Positions 24,301 through 31,339 of a stretch of DNA of 64,000 bases are shown one piece after another. Position numbers and translations under genes: made by a program. The DNA is taken from assembly GCA_028829895.1 (NCBI GenBank), contig CM054180.1, positions 141,806,618 through 141,870,617 of the forward strand, in the 5' to 3' direction. Position 1 is the stretch's first letter, and the number at the start of each line of letters is the position of its first letter. The notes beneath the pieces were generated by a model. That model saw nothing but the letters and a program-made list of their open reading frames with translations, ran no database searches and was not told the DNA's origin. The DNA comes from Sinotaia quadrata. Its lineage: Eukaryota; Mollusca; Gastropoda; Architaenioglossa; Viviparidae.

Positions 24301-26414
24301 ATTTTCAAGTGAGCAGCAATTCAGTTAGACAAATCTGTTCCTTTGCCATTCTGAAACATTCTTCTAAACAATAATTTAGTCTAACTCTGACTGTTATTTA
24401 TTTATTTGGACTTGGGTTAGGCATTGTAGACAGTGAGTGGTTATGATAAATGAGCACTTTTAAAACATGTTTATTTTGCAAGGGGATTAAAAGAATGATT
24501 AAATTTGAGAAAGATTTATTTTATGATTGAGAGATAGAATTTCTTTTGGGTGATAGAATCCCTTCTTGGAAATCTCTTATTGATTGAAAGTGTAATTTAT
24601 TGTGAGAGAATGATTTGGGAGTTTTTGTGACTGGGGATCACTTATTTCATTGAAAGTGTAATTTATTATGAGAGAGTGATTTTGGGGTTTTTTGTGACTG
24701 GGTGATAGATCATATAGCAAGCATTAATTTTTGCAATTGAGTGTTTTGTGGATTATTTTAGCAAGAGCACTTAAGTTTGCAGTTGTGTGAGTGATTATTT
24801 TTCTTTTGAAATTGGTGTTGATTGTTGCAGACTGGTTCCCGATACATGCTTCTGAATTTTGAGGTTCGACCCTCAGCCTCTCAGCCTCCACCCTTATCCC
24901 AAAGGGAAAATATTTTCTCGCTGGATGTTTTGCCTGATGGGTCCAAAATGATGACTGTACGTCTGCAGTACCAGGCTCCAAGCTATGAGCGCAATAAACC
25001 ACAACTGAATCAGCTGTACTTAGATGCTTTGTACCTACTGCAACTCAACACCAACCTTAATGATTTGTCCCACGTTAATGATTACATGCGTGCTCTGGCT
25101 CGCTTTCTGGAGGCAGGATATTTTGGCATTAATCATGTGGACACTGATGCACTAGTCCTGATGCGGAGCCTGGCCAGGGAACTGCAGTATTTGCATCGAT
25201 TTCCCAGTCATCCTGAACCACCCTCTATTGCCTTGGGTGGAGAAAGTAACATCCTTTTGCATCCAGATGAAAGAAATAAGCTAGATATTGAGACACTGAG
25301 CAATAACAGGAAAGATGGCGAATCACCTGGCAATGACAGACAAAATATTGAGTCCAGTTCATATGCTGAAGCAGATGATTTTGCAGAGATTTCACACATT
25401 GACAAAACATCTACCTCATACAGTGAAGCCTCATCTTCTGTCGCTCTTCTTGGTGATAGCAACAACAGGTATGTGAGAGTTGTGCCCCCTGGACAAGGCC
25501 AAGATATATTTGGGGCACGAGTAGATGAGAATGGAGTTCTAAACATAATTGAAGATCCATCCATGCTTCATCATGAAATGTTTGTAACTCCTACAAATGC
25601 TGATGCTGGAGAGAGCTCCAAACAGTCAACTGGAGCTATTACAGACAAGGAAGGAGAGAGCTCCAAACAGTCAACTGGAGCTATTACAGACAAGGATGGA
25701 GAGAGCTCCAAACAGTCAACTGGAGCTATTACAGACAAGGAGGGAGAGAGTTCCAAACAGTCAACTGGAGCTATTACAGACAAGGAGGGAGAGAGCTCCA
25801 AACAATCAGCTGGAGCTATTACAGACAAGGAGGGAGAGAGCCCCAAACAATCAGCTGGAGCTATTACAGACAAGGAGAGAGAGAGCTCCAAACAGTCAAT
25901 TGGAGCTATTACAGACAAGGATGGAGAGAGCTCCAAACAGTCAATTGGAGCTATTACAGACAAGGATGGAGAGAGCTCCAAACAGTCAACTGGAGCTATT
26001 ACAGACAAGGAGAGAGAGAAGTTGGACTTACCTTTTGCTAGAAGTAGCATTGAACAAGATCATATACCACACTTGGACAAACAGCATACTTGTGTTGAAA
26101 CTAACATTGACTCCAGTCGTTATACATCTAGCATAGAGCCTACTTTAGATGCATTAAACACAGAATCCAGTGTAGATACATGTAGCAATACTGTTGAACT
26201 CAGTGCAGTGTCCTCTATAACCACACAAGAAGAAGCTACCCAGGTTGCTCATGAACAAAGGACAGAATCAGAGATTGAACATAATGTGAAAGATACATCA
26301 GAGGCCAAATACCCCATGCATGAACAAAGGACAGAATCAGAGATTGGACATAATGTAAAAGATACATCAGAGGCCGAATACTCCATGCATCAACATCCCG
26401 ATGATGAGCTGTGA
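3283..26414 (+). CDS. EDEM3: EDEM3 (ER degradation-enhancing alpha-mannosidase-like 3), 3' six coding exons
   Basis: EDEM3 is a glycoside hydrolase family 47 protein of the ER lumen that trims mannose from misfolded glycoproteins and promotes ER-associated degradation. It is the EDEM paralogue with a protease-associated (PA) domain. Six exons (3283-3392, 9930-10049, 17077-17122, 20780-20950, 23283-23614, 24831-26414) have AG/GT borders and compatible phases (0,0,1,1,0), giving about 786 residues to the stop. In order they encode the PA domain (about residues 1-145, motifs RAGPAQFGYDL, IAIIERGDCMFVDKA, GAIGGIVID, IPMLFLY), a linker, a conserved block starting TGSRYMLLNFEV, an acidic serine-rich tail with nine 15-residue repeats, and terminal DDEL. 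Human EDEM3 ends in KDEL, so DDEL is inferred to be the retention signal. The signal peptide and GH47 domain are not in the window and should lie upstream. The tail is longer than I would expect for vertebrate EDEM3. Family assignment is strong; the exact joins are inferred from splice sites. Confidence 0.9.
3393..4324. other. EDEM3 intron DNA with short CATCACAAA-type repeats
   Basis: Mostly unique AT-rich sequence; about 3800-3945 holds irregular repeats of ATCACAAA / TCATAAA. Small open frames here have no coding character. Confidence 0.5.
4325..5498. repeat. Dispersed repeat family A, copy 1
   Basis: About 1.17 kb that aligns along its length with 41912-43108 (starts AAATTTGAAAACAAGAAAAT, ends near CATAATTTGTTTTAATA). 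Shared landmarks include CTTTACAATATATATTC, GTTAACTCTGCCGTGATAA-like and CATACATGGATAGTTAGTAT. The copies differ by many substitutions and small indels. No transposase or termini are recognised, so its class is unknown. Confidence 0.75.
5499..5980. other. Intron DNA, no feature seen
   Basis: AT-rich, apparently unique sequence; no coding or repeat structure noticed. Confidence 0.4.
5985..6055. repeat. Short tandem repeat, 22-bp unit x3
   Basis: Three copies of CACACAGTGAGCAATT plus a short linker (GATGT / AATGT). Confidence 0.9.
6345..6935. repeat. Tandem array, 30-bp then 39-bp units
   Basis: The left part has about nine 25-32 bp units (GCCATGCTATAGTCCATAAC). The right part has six 39-bp units (GGCCATAACTAAGTTAGTAC). 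Since 39 is a multiple of three, both strands show spurious 90-residue open frames. Confidence 0.9.
6936..7500. repeat. Degenerate tandem array related to the preceding one
   Basis: Irregular units of about 40-45 bp with TAGTGCCAGTAAAGTGTTAT and AGTCCATGGACAT. They look like an older, decayed expansion of the same seed. Confidence 0.75.
7710..7915. repeat. Short degenerate repeat leading into the 54-bp array
   Basis: Irregular units with AGTCAAGAGTATACTGAGAC, similar to the ATAGCATACTCAGACAG part of the following array; probably its ancestral flank. Confidence 0.6.
7916..9248. repeat. Large tandem array, 54-bp unit, about 24 copies
   Basis: Highly homogeneous units with ACAAGTAGAATTACCTAATG and CATACTCAGACAGCTGTATT. 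Sub-variants (CACTTGCC, CATTTGTC, CACCTGTC; ACATAAAGAA) recur in patterns. The array is interrupted on its right by a MITE at a TA. Confidence 0.95.
9251..9816. mobile_element. TA-target MITE family M1, copy 1
   Basis: The ends are CAGTGATACCTC...GGTACCACTG, flanked by TA at 9249-9250 and 9817-9818, typical of Tc1/mariner/pogo-type targets. It matches 44027-44535 over most of its length (AAAATCAAAGAAATTAGG, GAAGACAGGGCAGTGTTCAG, GATTCGGCCATTT). The left end contains a 15-bp hairpin (arms 9258-9272 and 9295-9309). No transposase is encoded, so it is non-autonomous. Confidence 0.88.
9930..10049 (+). CDS. EDEM3: EDEM3 exon: PA domain core
   Basis: Forty codons, phase 0 at both ends, between acceptor CATAG and donor AAG|GTAATG. 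The encoded core VQGMLAIVRPFRAC and IAIIERGDCMFVDK is the most recognisable part of the PA domain. The exon begins about 110 bp after a MITE insertion in the preceding intron. Confidence 0.9.
10050..10740. other. EDEM3 intron DNA, no clear feature
   Basis: AT-rich with a weak twofold repeat around TTATTTGTTAAATGTGTTTA (about 10090-10260). From about 10580 base composition rises towards the Mutator-like remnant and may belong to it. Confidence 0.4.
10750..11798 (+). pseudogene. Mutator-like (MULE) transposase remnant, internally deleted
   Basis: An ATG at 10750 (MPPTKQSACNL) starts a frame soon broken. Fragments follow: VEAGSFCCPQCKGINLSLA at 11091-11147, FDINRQAIYTSAVGMGATAL then RNFCENLDLPV to 11353, and, after a jump, DSWCFFQQAIA at about 11428-11460 and PKLAEQLIPIYSHLTEEHL at about 11518-11574. 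The CxxC near the start, INRxxIYxSxxxGxGxxAL..FC and the WCFFQQAIA block are landmarks I associate with the metazoan Mutator-like transposase domain. The catalytic middle between about 11354 and 11420 is missing and there are several frameshifts and stops. Termini and target duplication were not found. The family name is from memory and moderately sure. Confidence 0.6.
11815..12015. repeat. Tandem array, about 47-bp unit
   Basis: Four copies of a unit with TTATGTTGCATTCATTATGA and CAACTAAATGCC, degenerating to the right. Confidence 0.85.
12152..12290 (-). other. Weak coding-like stretch, unrecognised
   Basis: The - strand is open for about 46 codons with protein-like composition (SDSAPVIQLDSGGSDTYLM...). 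A GT follows at the 3' side (GAAAG|GTTAAT), but no convincing acceptor is seen. It could be an exon or a transposon fragment within the EDEM3 intron. Low confidence. Confidence 0.22.
12790..13262. repeat. Tandem array, 50-51 bp unit (left part)
   Basis: About nine units with TTGATTGTACAAGTTATAAA and CTCTGTTGAGTACCTGTT. The same array resumes at 13936 after a LINE fragment. Confidence 0.93.
13263..13935 (-). mobile_element. RTE-like LINE 3' fragment inserted in a minisatellite
   Basis: On the - strand two frames carry the C-terminal part of a non-LTR reverse transcriptase: FTYLGSIVSATGGSDEDI with IKARIGKARYAF (13722-13934), then QQIARRKWQWVGHPLW and QALQWNPQGKRRVGHPKTTW (13359-13559). The motif WxWxGHxLxxPxxxxxxxALxWNPQGxRxxGxPKxTWRR is typical of RTE-type (craniofacial development protein 2-like) LINE proteins. 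The tail at the 3' end has GTCAAGTAAGTCAATCAA short repeats. It is 5'-truncated and frameshifted, hence dead. Confidence 0.8.
13936..14150. repeat. Tandem array, 50-51 bp unit (right part)
   Basis: Four more diverged units of the same repeat (TTGATTGTACAAGTTATAAA) after the LINE insertion. Confidence 0.85.
14215..14395. repeat. Tandem repeat, about 57 bp x3
   Basis: Three copies with TTCTAAATATATAGATATAA and GAAAAAGAACCTGTTTTGCA. Confidence 0.9.
14440..15115. repeat. Tandem array of interleaved 41-46 bp units
   Basis: Two related unit types alternate: TTAGTGAGTTATTCTGGGGT with GTTTATTATTTATTTT, and AAACCTTAAGGAGTTTAAGA with TATTATTTATTTT. The shared TTTATTATTTATTTT core suggests recombination between units. 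Confidence 0.88.
15120..15251. repeat. Tandem array, about 60 bp, left part
   Basis: Units with TTAATTAAGCCTTTAAGAG and TTGTTAGACTTGTTAC; continues at 15867 beyond a TA-flanked insertion. Confidence 0.85.
15252..15866. mobile_element. TA-target MITE family M2 with internal minisatellite
   Basis: Imperfect inverted ends CAGTGAAAACTTGCTATAAT and (complement) CAGTAGAACCCCGCAATAAT, flanked by TA at 15250-15251 and 15867-15868, inside a tandem array. The CAGT..AACCxCGCxATAA pattern resembles pogo/Tigger-type termini. No transposase is seen. It carries a 48-bp repeat x4. Confidence 0.75.
15518..15722. repeat. Tandem repeat, 48 bp x4, inside MITE M2
   Basis: Units with AATTTCAGGAACCACACCTT and GGTCGTATTACATGTACA. 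The 48-bp period keeps three frames open, giving spurious proteins of 60-146 residues. Confidence 0.92.
15867..16600. repeat. Tandem array, about 60 bp, right part
   Basis: About twelve units with GATTTATGGTAATTAAGCCT and TATTACTTTGTGACTTTGTT; alternating variants (TTTAAATGTTGG, TTTAAGTGCTGG) suggest dimer-level expansion. Confidence 0.93.
16765..17060. repeat. Tandem array just upstream of the 46-nt EDEM3 exon
   Basis: Units of about 55-60 bp with GAATGATCACTGTGTTTGTG and TTTTTTATGTGAT. The final stretch (GATGATCACTATAG, T-run, CTTCAG) is the acceptor region itself. Confidence 0.85.
17077..17122 (+). CDS. EDEM3: EDEM3 micro-exon: PA domain
   Basis: A 46-nt exon (15 codons plus one base) encoding ARNLQRVGAIGGIVI. 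The acceptor is TTTCTTCAG and the donor AATAG|GTGAGT. The trailing G joins the AC of the next exon to make Asp (GIVID). It is flanked on both sides by tandem arrays, and the downstream array repeats its donor. Confidence 0.88.
17117..17360. repeat. Tandem repeat of about 80-87 bp x3 that starts at an EDEM3 splice donor
   Basis: Unit 1 begins with the exon end and donor (AATAGGTGAGTTAAG). Units 2 and 3 begin GATAGGAGAGTTAAG and then follow the same course (CTTTCTAATCAGTTCTAGTT). In both extra copies the donor GT is GA. Confidence 0.88.
17361..18055. other. Intron DNA, no feature seen
   Basis: AT-rich; a 45-bp duplication around AGTAGTTGATGAAAAGAATT (17700-17775) is the only structure noticed. 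Confidence 0.4.
18057..19520. repeat. Dispersed repeat family B, copy 1
   Basis: Aligns in blocks with 43155-43965: TAGTATTTAGTTTCACCTGC, TCTAGGGGGCACTGGAGATT, GAGCCATTACGGTGCATCA, AGGACATTTTGC, ATTTTTCCTGCA, CACCCCCAACTTGATTTTTG and a shared 3' stretch. This copy carries about 650 bp more. The - strand is open at 18830-19231 but the product is unrecognised and not shared. Element class unknown. Confidence 0.7.
19521..20335. other. Intron DNA with no clear feature
   Basis: Unique-looking AT-rich sequence; GGTTAAGGTTAGGGTTAAAG at about 20007-20026 contains one telomere-like TTAGGG. Open frames here lack recognisable domains. Confidence 0.4.
20340..20779. repeat. Tandem array ending at the EDEM3 acceptor at 20779
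   Basis: About 12-14 units of 27-40 bp with TGTGTAGACCATTTACAGGT and ATGTGTATTGTC. The last unit reads CTGTGTAG|ACCAT and is the true 3' splice site, so each unit carries a decoy acceptor, and ACAG|GTATGT resembles a donor. Confidence 0.9.
20780..20950 (+). CDS. EDEM3: EDEM3 exon: end of PA domain
   Basis: A 171-nt exon between acceptor CTGTGTAG and donor CAAG|GTATGT, phases 1 and 1. It encodes HTEGSSSQTQPLF, then MSGDGTNDVTIPMLFLYHLE and LLQKLVDNSFLEVIL, the closing strands of the PA domain. The GDG...IPM pattern is typical of EDEM3. The upstream array carries many copies of the acceptor motif. Confidence 0.9.
20951..21480. other. Intron DNA, no feature seen
   Basis: AT-rich with no repeat or coding signal that I trust. 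Confidence 0.4.
21487..22310. repeat. Tandem array, 51-bp unit x16 with 306-bp higher-order repeat
   Basis: Near-perfect units with GTCAAATGCTAAAGAATTGG and ACAAGTTCTTTTGCAATAAT. Variants recur in the same order of six, so 21594-21899 and 21900-22205 form a two-copy 306-bp higher-order repeat. As 51 is 3 x 17, both strands are open for about 280 codons without being genes. Confidence 0.96.
22311..22540. repeat. Tandem repeat, about 53 bp x3-4
   Basis: Units with AGACACTAAAGAATTCGATA and TTTGCAGTAATATTTCCTTC; related to the preceding array (CTAAAGAATT, TTTGCA). Confidence 0.85.
22545..22735. repeat. Tandem repeat, 35 bp x5
   Basis: Units with GTGCATTACTAAGAGTTAGT and GCACATTTGTT. Confidence 0.93.
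22905..23282. repeat. Degenerate tandem repeat reaching the EDEM3 acceptor at 23282
   Basis: Four to five units of about 60-80 bp with CTGATCAAATTATCT and TGGTTATGATC or TTGATCAAGTTAGCTCTGTT. The last contributes the region before CATTCCAG. Confidence 0.65.
23283..23614 (+). CDS. EDEM3: EDEM3 exon: linker after PA domain
   Basis: Acceptor CATTCCAG, donor TTGCAG|GTGAGT, 332 nt, phases 1 and 0. The product is a low-complexity, Pro/Gln/Gly/Glu-rich linker ending in an ordered-looking stretch (DTFHQHIDDKFYYHEAQL, then RDLYYLQ) that leads into the last exon. The function of the linker is not evident. Confidence 0.82.
23680..24275. repeat. Tandem array after an EDEM3 donor, units of 37-45 bp
   Basis: Left units carry TATTTGTACTGTCTGCAG followed by GTGTCTGTG or ATCTGTG, resembling the exon end TTTGTACTATTTGCAG|GTGAGTG. 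They grade into about eleven units with AAGTATGAGTATAAAATGTT and CTCTCTTTGTACTGTGT. Long - strand open frames here are by-products. Confidence 0.9.
24480..24720. repeat. Short degenerate repeat in the last EDEM3 intron
   Basis: Two to three units with TTGATTGAAAGTGTAATTTA, GAGAGAATGATT and TTTTTGTGACTGGG. Confidence 0.75.
24831..26414 (+). CDS. EDEM3: EDEM3 terminal exon: conserved block, 15-residue repeats, DDEL end
   Basis: The acceptor is TTGTTGCAG; the exon is open for 527 codons to TGA. About the first 125 residues look folded and conserved (TGSRYMLLNFEVRPSA, LQYQAPSYERNKPQLNQL, ARFLEAGYFGI). An acidic Ser-rich region follows, then nine copies of GESSKQSTGAITDKE with small substitutions, two copies of a 24-residue unit (HEQRTESEI...), and C-terminal HPDDEL. 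The shift to low complexity is abrupt. No frameshift or internal stop is seen. Confidence 0.88.
   Translation, partial: TGSRYMLLNFEVRPSASQPPPLSQRENIFSLDVLPDGSKMMTVRLQYQAPSYERNKPQLNQLYLDALYLLQLNTNLNDLSHVNDYMRALARFLEAGYFGINHVDTDALVLMRSLARELQYLHRFPSHPEPPSIALGGESNILLHPDERNKLDIETLSNNRKDGESPGNDRQNIESSSYAEADDFAEISHIDKTSTSYSEASSSVALLGDSNNRYVRVVPPGQGQDIFGARVDENGVLNIIEDPSMLHHEMFVTPTNADAGESSKQSTGAITDKEGESSKQSTGAITDKDGESSKQSTGAITDKEGESSKQSTGAITDKEGESSKQSAGAITDKEGESPKQSAGAITDKERESSKQSIGAITDKDGESSKQSIGAITDKDGESSKQSTGAITDKEREKLDLPFARSSIEQDHIPHLDKQHTCVETNIDSSRYTSSIEPTLDALNTESSVDTCSNTVELSAVSSITTQEEATQVAHEQRTESEIEHNVKDTSEAKYPMHEQRTESEIGHNVKDTSEAEYSMHQHPDDEL
25608..26012 (+). repeat. Coding minisatellite, 9 x 45 bp, inside EDEM3 tail
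   Basis: Nine head-to-tail 45-bp units keep the reading frame and encode GESSKQSTGAITDKE variants. Changes are mostly single bases (T/A/I at position 8, E/D at 15). Open frames in other phases and on the other strand here are by-products of the 3n unit length. Confidence 0.95.
26403..26411 (+). other. C-terminal DDEL, predicted ER-retention tetrapeptide
   Basis: The last codons before TGA encode Asp-Asp-Glu-Leu (with the preceding GAT at 26400-26402). The position and the ER role of EDEM3 suggest KDEL-receptor retrieval. DDEL is a known functional variant in some organisms, for example Kluyveromyces lactis BiP; use here is inferred. Confidence 0.7.
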
Positions 26415-28000
26415 ATATTCTATATATATCTTCTTCCAGATCTATGTGTGCTTGGTATTGTTTAGTTGTGGATGGGAAGAAAGTGATTTCTTAGAATGGA
26501 AGAGAGAAAGAGATTACTTAGGATGGGAAGAAAAAGTGATTACTTAATTTGAATGGAAGAGAGAAAGAGATTACTTAGGATGGGAAGAAAAAGTGATTAT
26601 TTAGTTAGGATGGGAAGAAAAAGTTGTAAATGCATGAGCATTTCATATACAAATGTATGAACACTGGAATCATTGAAAGAATTTATTACACTTTCTATAG
26701 AGTGTGAGTAAAAGGTATCTATATTGCACATTGGTTAGACATTATTTGGGGAGAGGGTAATGTAAAATCTTGATTGTGTGCACACAGTGCAACTTGGTAT
26801 ATGTTGTGATAGGTATACATTGGTGGCTGAGAATTGCAACATCCTATATTATTATAATTTATTTTGAAAAATATTAAACATTTTGTTGGAAACATTTTCA
26901 AGTAACACAAATTTCACTTTTGCTGAATGTGATATAATGTCTCTATTTTATGTTGAAATTTAGGAAAATCAGCAGTCTAGCTTAAAATATCTTTGTTCTA
27001 TGCTATTTTGCTTTTGATATAAAAATTTGTCATGGTAAATCATGGAATTAGTATTCCAACTTTACATATCACTATGCCAAGTTATTTTGCTTTTGTTGAA
27101 TATAATTTCTATTGCCCTGATAATTCATGGAATTAGTGTTGCATAAAATTGGCCTAGAACGGAAGCACTGGAGTATGGAATAAGTGTTCCAATTTCATAT
27201 AGGCTTCAGTGATATAGTTTCTTAGCATTACACATATTTTTAGAATGTCTTCAAACTATTTTTAACTTTATTTATTTATAATTATAAAGCTATTCACAGT
27301 TGAGTGTAAATAGTTTTTTAAAAAATATATATTAAAAATAAAACTTACAATATTATTTTTAAAATGAAGGATTATTAAAACAAGATATGTTTTCCTGTGA
27401 CAGGATTGGAATAAGAATACACCATAATGAAAAATAAATTACAATGCTATTGAGACTATTGACCCCATAATTAAATTAATGGTTTCTGGTAGGCCCTCTT
27501 TTTTTAAAATTCAACTCTATATAAAATAAAGTTTTGGAGCCAGTTCCCTCTTGCAAAGATTTGGTTTGAAGTCTGAATCATATAATTCTGAGTTGCAATA
27601 ATTAAAATAATTAAAATAATAATGCTTTGTAATTAGTTCAATATCTCTACAAATGGTATAGGAAAAGGTTCGCTTTCACTGACCACAGTATACTTTTTTC
27701 ACCAACCATATGAAGAAGTATAGATTTTTTTACTGACCACACCAAGAAGTATAGAGCTTGCCTGACTAAAAAAATAAAATAATTCAATAGGCTATTTTAT
27801 TTTTAGGAAATTGTAATTCTCAGCTAACTTTGTAATTCTACAGTTATAAAGCCAGTTTCATTTGACTTTTATTGTGGAATGTTTAACACTAGTATTTGTG
27901 CAAACAGGTTAAAACTTAGAGATATGGCATTTCTTGTGTAAGTTGTTGGGGTTTTTTCCTCTCAATATGAATTTAAAAGCATTTGAAAAAACATTTGTTT
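26415..28000 (+). other. EDEM3 3' UTR and AT-rich downstream DNA
   Basis: Just after the stop there are irregular repeats of a GGGAAGAAAAAGTGATTA-like motif (about 26465-26625). AATAAA-like hexamers occur near 27336, 27432 and 27523, any of which could serve polyadenylation. I cannot place the cleavage site. No coding signal is seen. Confidence 0.4.
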
Positions 28001-28009
28001 ATTTCATTT

Positions 28010-28160
28010 AGTAGGTGTTTTCAAAGTAGAATAATGTTTTTGACTTGTCCAGAAAGTTTGTTTCTCCCTGACAGTAGTTATATGTGTTTTCAAAGTAGAA
28101 TAATGTTTTTGACTTGTCCAGAAAGTTTGTTTCTCCCTGACAGTAGTTATAGGTGTTTTT
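28010..28160. repeat. 69-bp tandem duplication
   Basis: Two nearly identical copies of GTGTTTTCAAAGTAGAATAA through CTGACAGTAGTTATA. Confidence 0.93.
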
Positions 28161-28214
28161 AACAAATGCACTTTTAGCACTTGTTACAAGTGTTCTTATA
28201 ATTGTTACATGCCT

Positions 28215-28510
28215 TTATTATGGCTCTTATGGATGTCTTTAACAATTGTTATGTATGTTTATAATAGCTCTTATGGATGTCTTTAACAGTTGTTATGTAT
28301 GTTTATAATAGCTCTTATGGATGTCTTTAACAATTGTTATGTATGTTTATAATAGCTCTTATGGATGTCTTTAACAATTGTTATGTATGTTTATAATAGC
28401 TCTTATGGATGTCTTTAACAATTGTTATGTATGTTTATAATAGCTCTTATGGATGTCTTTAACAGTTGTTATGTATGTTTATAATAGCTCTTAAGAATGT
28501 CTTTAACAAA
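28215..28510. repeat. Tandem array, 44 bp x6-7
   Basis: Homogeneous units with TTATGTATGTTTATAATAGC and TCTTATGGATGTCTTTAAC. Confidence 0.94.
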
Positions 28511-29320
28511 TAAGTGTTGTTCAAGAATGTAAGCTTCAGAGTGTAACAGTATATTGCTTTTGTTCACTGCAACAACTATGGAGTGTGATATAATTAACTG
28601 TTGATGTCATTTAGCTTCTGATTAGTAAAAGAAGTCATTTTTTTAAATGATCTTTATAGTGCTTTATGTCAAAACATTTGCATTTAGTGTAACTAATTTT
28701 GCAGATTATTTTTGGCATTTAAATCCTATAGAATATAACTAAATTCATCCCTCTAGTCCTGAGAGAGGTATGGTGTTTGAAGGGAGAGAGTGTGATAGTT
28801 GTAGGGGACGATATGACAGTTGTATGGAGAAGGTTTGATATGTAAGAAGAGGATTTAGTAGTAATTAAGAAGTATAATATATATTAGTAGTAATTAAGAA
28901 GTATAATATATCAATAGTGAAGTGCATGAAATATTTTTAGGTCCATTCTCTCTATATCAATCAATTAACTCACCATAAGCTAAAGATCACCTTTTGATGA
29001 CCAGACTTGAGTTACATTAAAATCAAAATTATTAAAATATAGGACTTTCTTTAACAAGTATGTTTCAGTCTCTACCCATTGGCTGGTTCATTATTTGTAA
29101 ACCTTAAACTATTGGATAGCAAAAATTACTCATCCACTCTGGATTGGTTTGGATTACATCAGTATGTTCTAGCCTATTCTTTACCTGAGTTGTTATTTTA
29201 ACTCTCATACTTAAAAAATATCTTCATGTACAGTACCTGAAGGTCATGTCACGTTGACCTTTAACAAACTATATAGTAATTAAGTTTAAAAATAGAGACA
29301 GGCAAATTTACTCTGCCATC
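28511..29320. other. AT-rich intergenic DNA
   Basis: No gene signal; a short duplication of AGTAGTAATTAAGAAGTATA lies at about 28855-28910. Confidence 0.4.
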
Positions 29321-29324
29321 TGCA

Positions 29325-29795
29325 GCAATGGTTCAGTGTTCACTGTGGATTATATTGGTATTAAGCAATTAGTGCAGTTCTATACAGCACTTTCCTACTA
29401 ACTTATGCAGTGTTCACAGTAGATTGTATAATGTATTGGTTTTAAGTAATTAATGCAGTTCTATACAGCACTTTCCTACTAACTTATGCTGTGTTCACAG
29501 TAGATTGTATTGGTATTAAGCAATTAGTGTAGTTCTATACAACACTTTCCTACTAACTTAAGCAGTGTTCGCAGTAGTTTGTATTGGTATTAAGCAATTA
29601 GTGTAGATCTATACAGCACTTTCCTACTAACTTATGCAGTGTTCACAGTGGATTATATTGGTATTAAGCAATTAGTGTAGATCTATACAGCACTTTCCTA
29701 CTAACTTATGCAGTGTTCACAGTGGATTATATTGGTATTAAGCAATTAGTGTAGTTCTATACAGCACTTTCCTACTAACTACTTATGCAGCAGTG
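29325..29795. repeat. Tandem array, about 73-75 bp x6
   Basis: Units with TGCAGTGTTCACAGTGGATT, TTGGTATTAAGCAATTAGTG and TATACAGCACTTTCCTACTA. Confidence 0.94.
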
Positions 29796-29816
29796 TTATT
29801 GCAACACTCCTAGCAA

Positions 29817-30015
29817 AATAGTAAATTCAGAGAGTGATAACTCAAAATAGTAAATTCAGAGAACGATAACTCAAAATAGTAAATTCAGAGAGCGATAACT
29901 CAAAATAGTAAATTCAGAGAACGATAACTCAAAATAGTAAATTCAGAGATCGATAACTCAAAATAGTAAATTCAGAGAGTGATAACTCAAAATAGTAAAT
30001 TCAGAGAATGATAAC
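29817..30015. repeat. Tandem array, 29-30 bp x7
   Basis: Units of AACTCAAAATAGTAAATTCA plus GAGAGCGAT, almost perfect. Confidence 0.95.
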
Positions 30016-31330
30016 AAAGAAAAATTTGGAAAGGAAATCCAGTATAAATAATGGACAACCTTTTTAAAAGGTCAGAAATTGTAAATATTTTCACTGTGCA
30101 CATATGTGAATGCTAGGTTGAATAATGTGAATGGCACAGTGCCATTTATAATGAATTGTAGGTTGAATGATTAGACTAGTATGTACCAATTATAATTACT
30201 GCTAGAGTGGATTTTAAATAAGGCAAATGCTGAGGTGAATGAATAGATTGGACATGCAAATTTAAAGGGTGAATGGCTGCAAGTGCTCTTGTAAAAGTTA
30301 AGGTATGAATACCAAAACTAAAAGTGAATGATTATAATTTCAGTAACTATGGCTCAAGAATGTTCTTTTCTATACTGGTATTCTTTTCTCTGTGTATGTG
30401 TGCATGCATGCGTGTTTAGAATGCAAATATCTTGTGTAATATATCTGGTATAATTTTGTAATTATTTATGTTTTATATAATAGTGTGAATACATGTACTT
30501 GATCATGTGTATGTCATGCATGCATGAATGCATTTATGTATATTTCAAACAGAAAGCACCTGATTGGAAATGTATATATTTTATTAAGTTTTGAAAGCCA
30601 AGTGAATATATAATTATATTTGTTTCAATGGCATTTTTTGCTGTTGTACTTTTGTTGTTTTTCACACTTTGTGATTTGCTTTTGGTTATTGGAAGTTGTT
30701 CTCACAGCACTGTTGGCATTTTTCTCTCTTGTATGTAATTTTTACTCCAACTCGTGTATGTGGTTTTTTTACTTGAATATTTGTTTTGTGTATCTATCTG
30801 TCTTAAGTATCGAAATGGGTTAGTGTTTGTGTTTTTGTCTGTATGTGTGTTTATCAGTGTTACATTCATGAAATCTTTCACTGCAATCTAAATCACAGAT
30901 CATATAAATGTAACTGCATTAATATTAATATAAAGAATTTTAATTAGTGTACATTTCTAACAATATTTAACTTTTTATTGAGCATTTTTAATATCTCCCC
31001 AACCATTACAGTTATCTCAAGATGTCTCAGTTGTGCAATCATGTTATTGGGGGTATCTCATTCAGTTTAGTGTGAAACCATTAAAATCATGTGTTTGACA
31101 TGTTTCAGTCATCTGAGCTGTAGAACCATTACAATCATTTGTCATGAGATGTTTCAATCAGTTGAATCATGAAGCATGTCAGTATTATTTAATTCACATT
31201 ACAGCTTTTGCTTCCATTTATTTAGTGATAGTTGTAGCTGGTGACTAATAGATACAGTCAATGACTGATAATTCTGTTGGTGATAAACATTGCTTATTGA
31301 TTACTTTATATATTACTTTAGGGAATAGAT
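30016..31330. other. AT-rich intergenic DNA
   Basis: Weak irregular repeats (about 31020-31200, AACCATTACAATCAT motifs) but no gene. The open frame at 30620-30823 is T-rich and hydrophobic by composition only. Confidence 0.4.
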
Positions 31331-31339
31331 ATATTACAC

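Noticed and set aside
25571..26136. Frames on the opposite strand and in phase +2 within the EDEM3 terminal exon
   Set aside because: They arise from the 45-bp coding repeat; the EDEM3 frame is continuous, ends in DDEL and is the real one.
30620..30823. Hydrophobic 67-codon frame
   Set aside because: Phe/Leu/Cys-rich only because the DNA is T-rich; no splice or promoter context.
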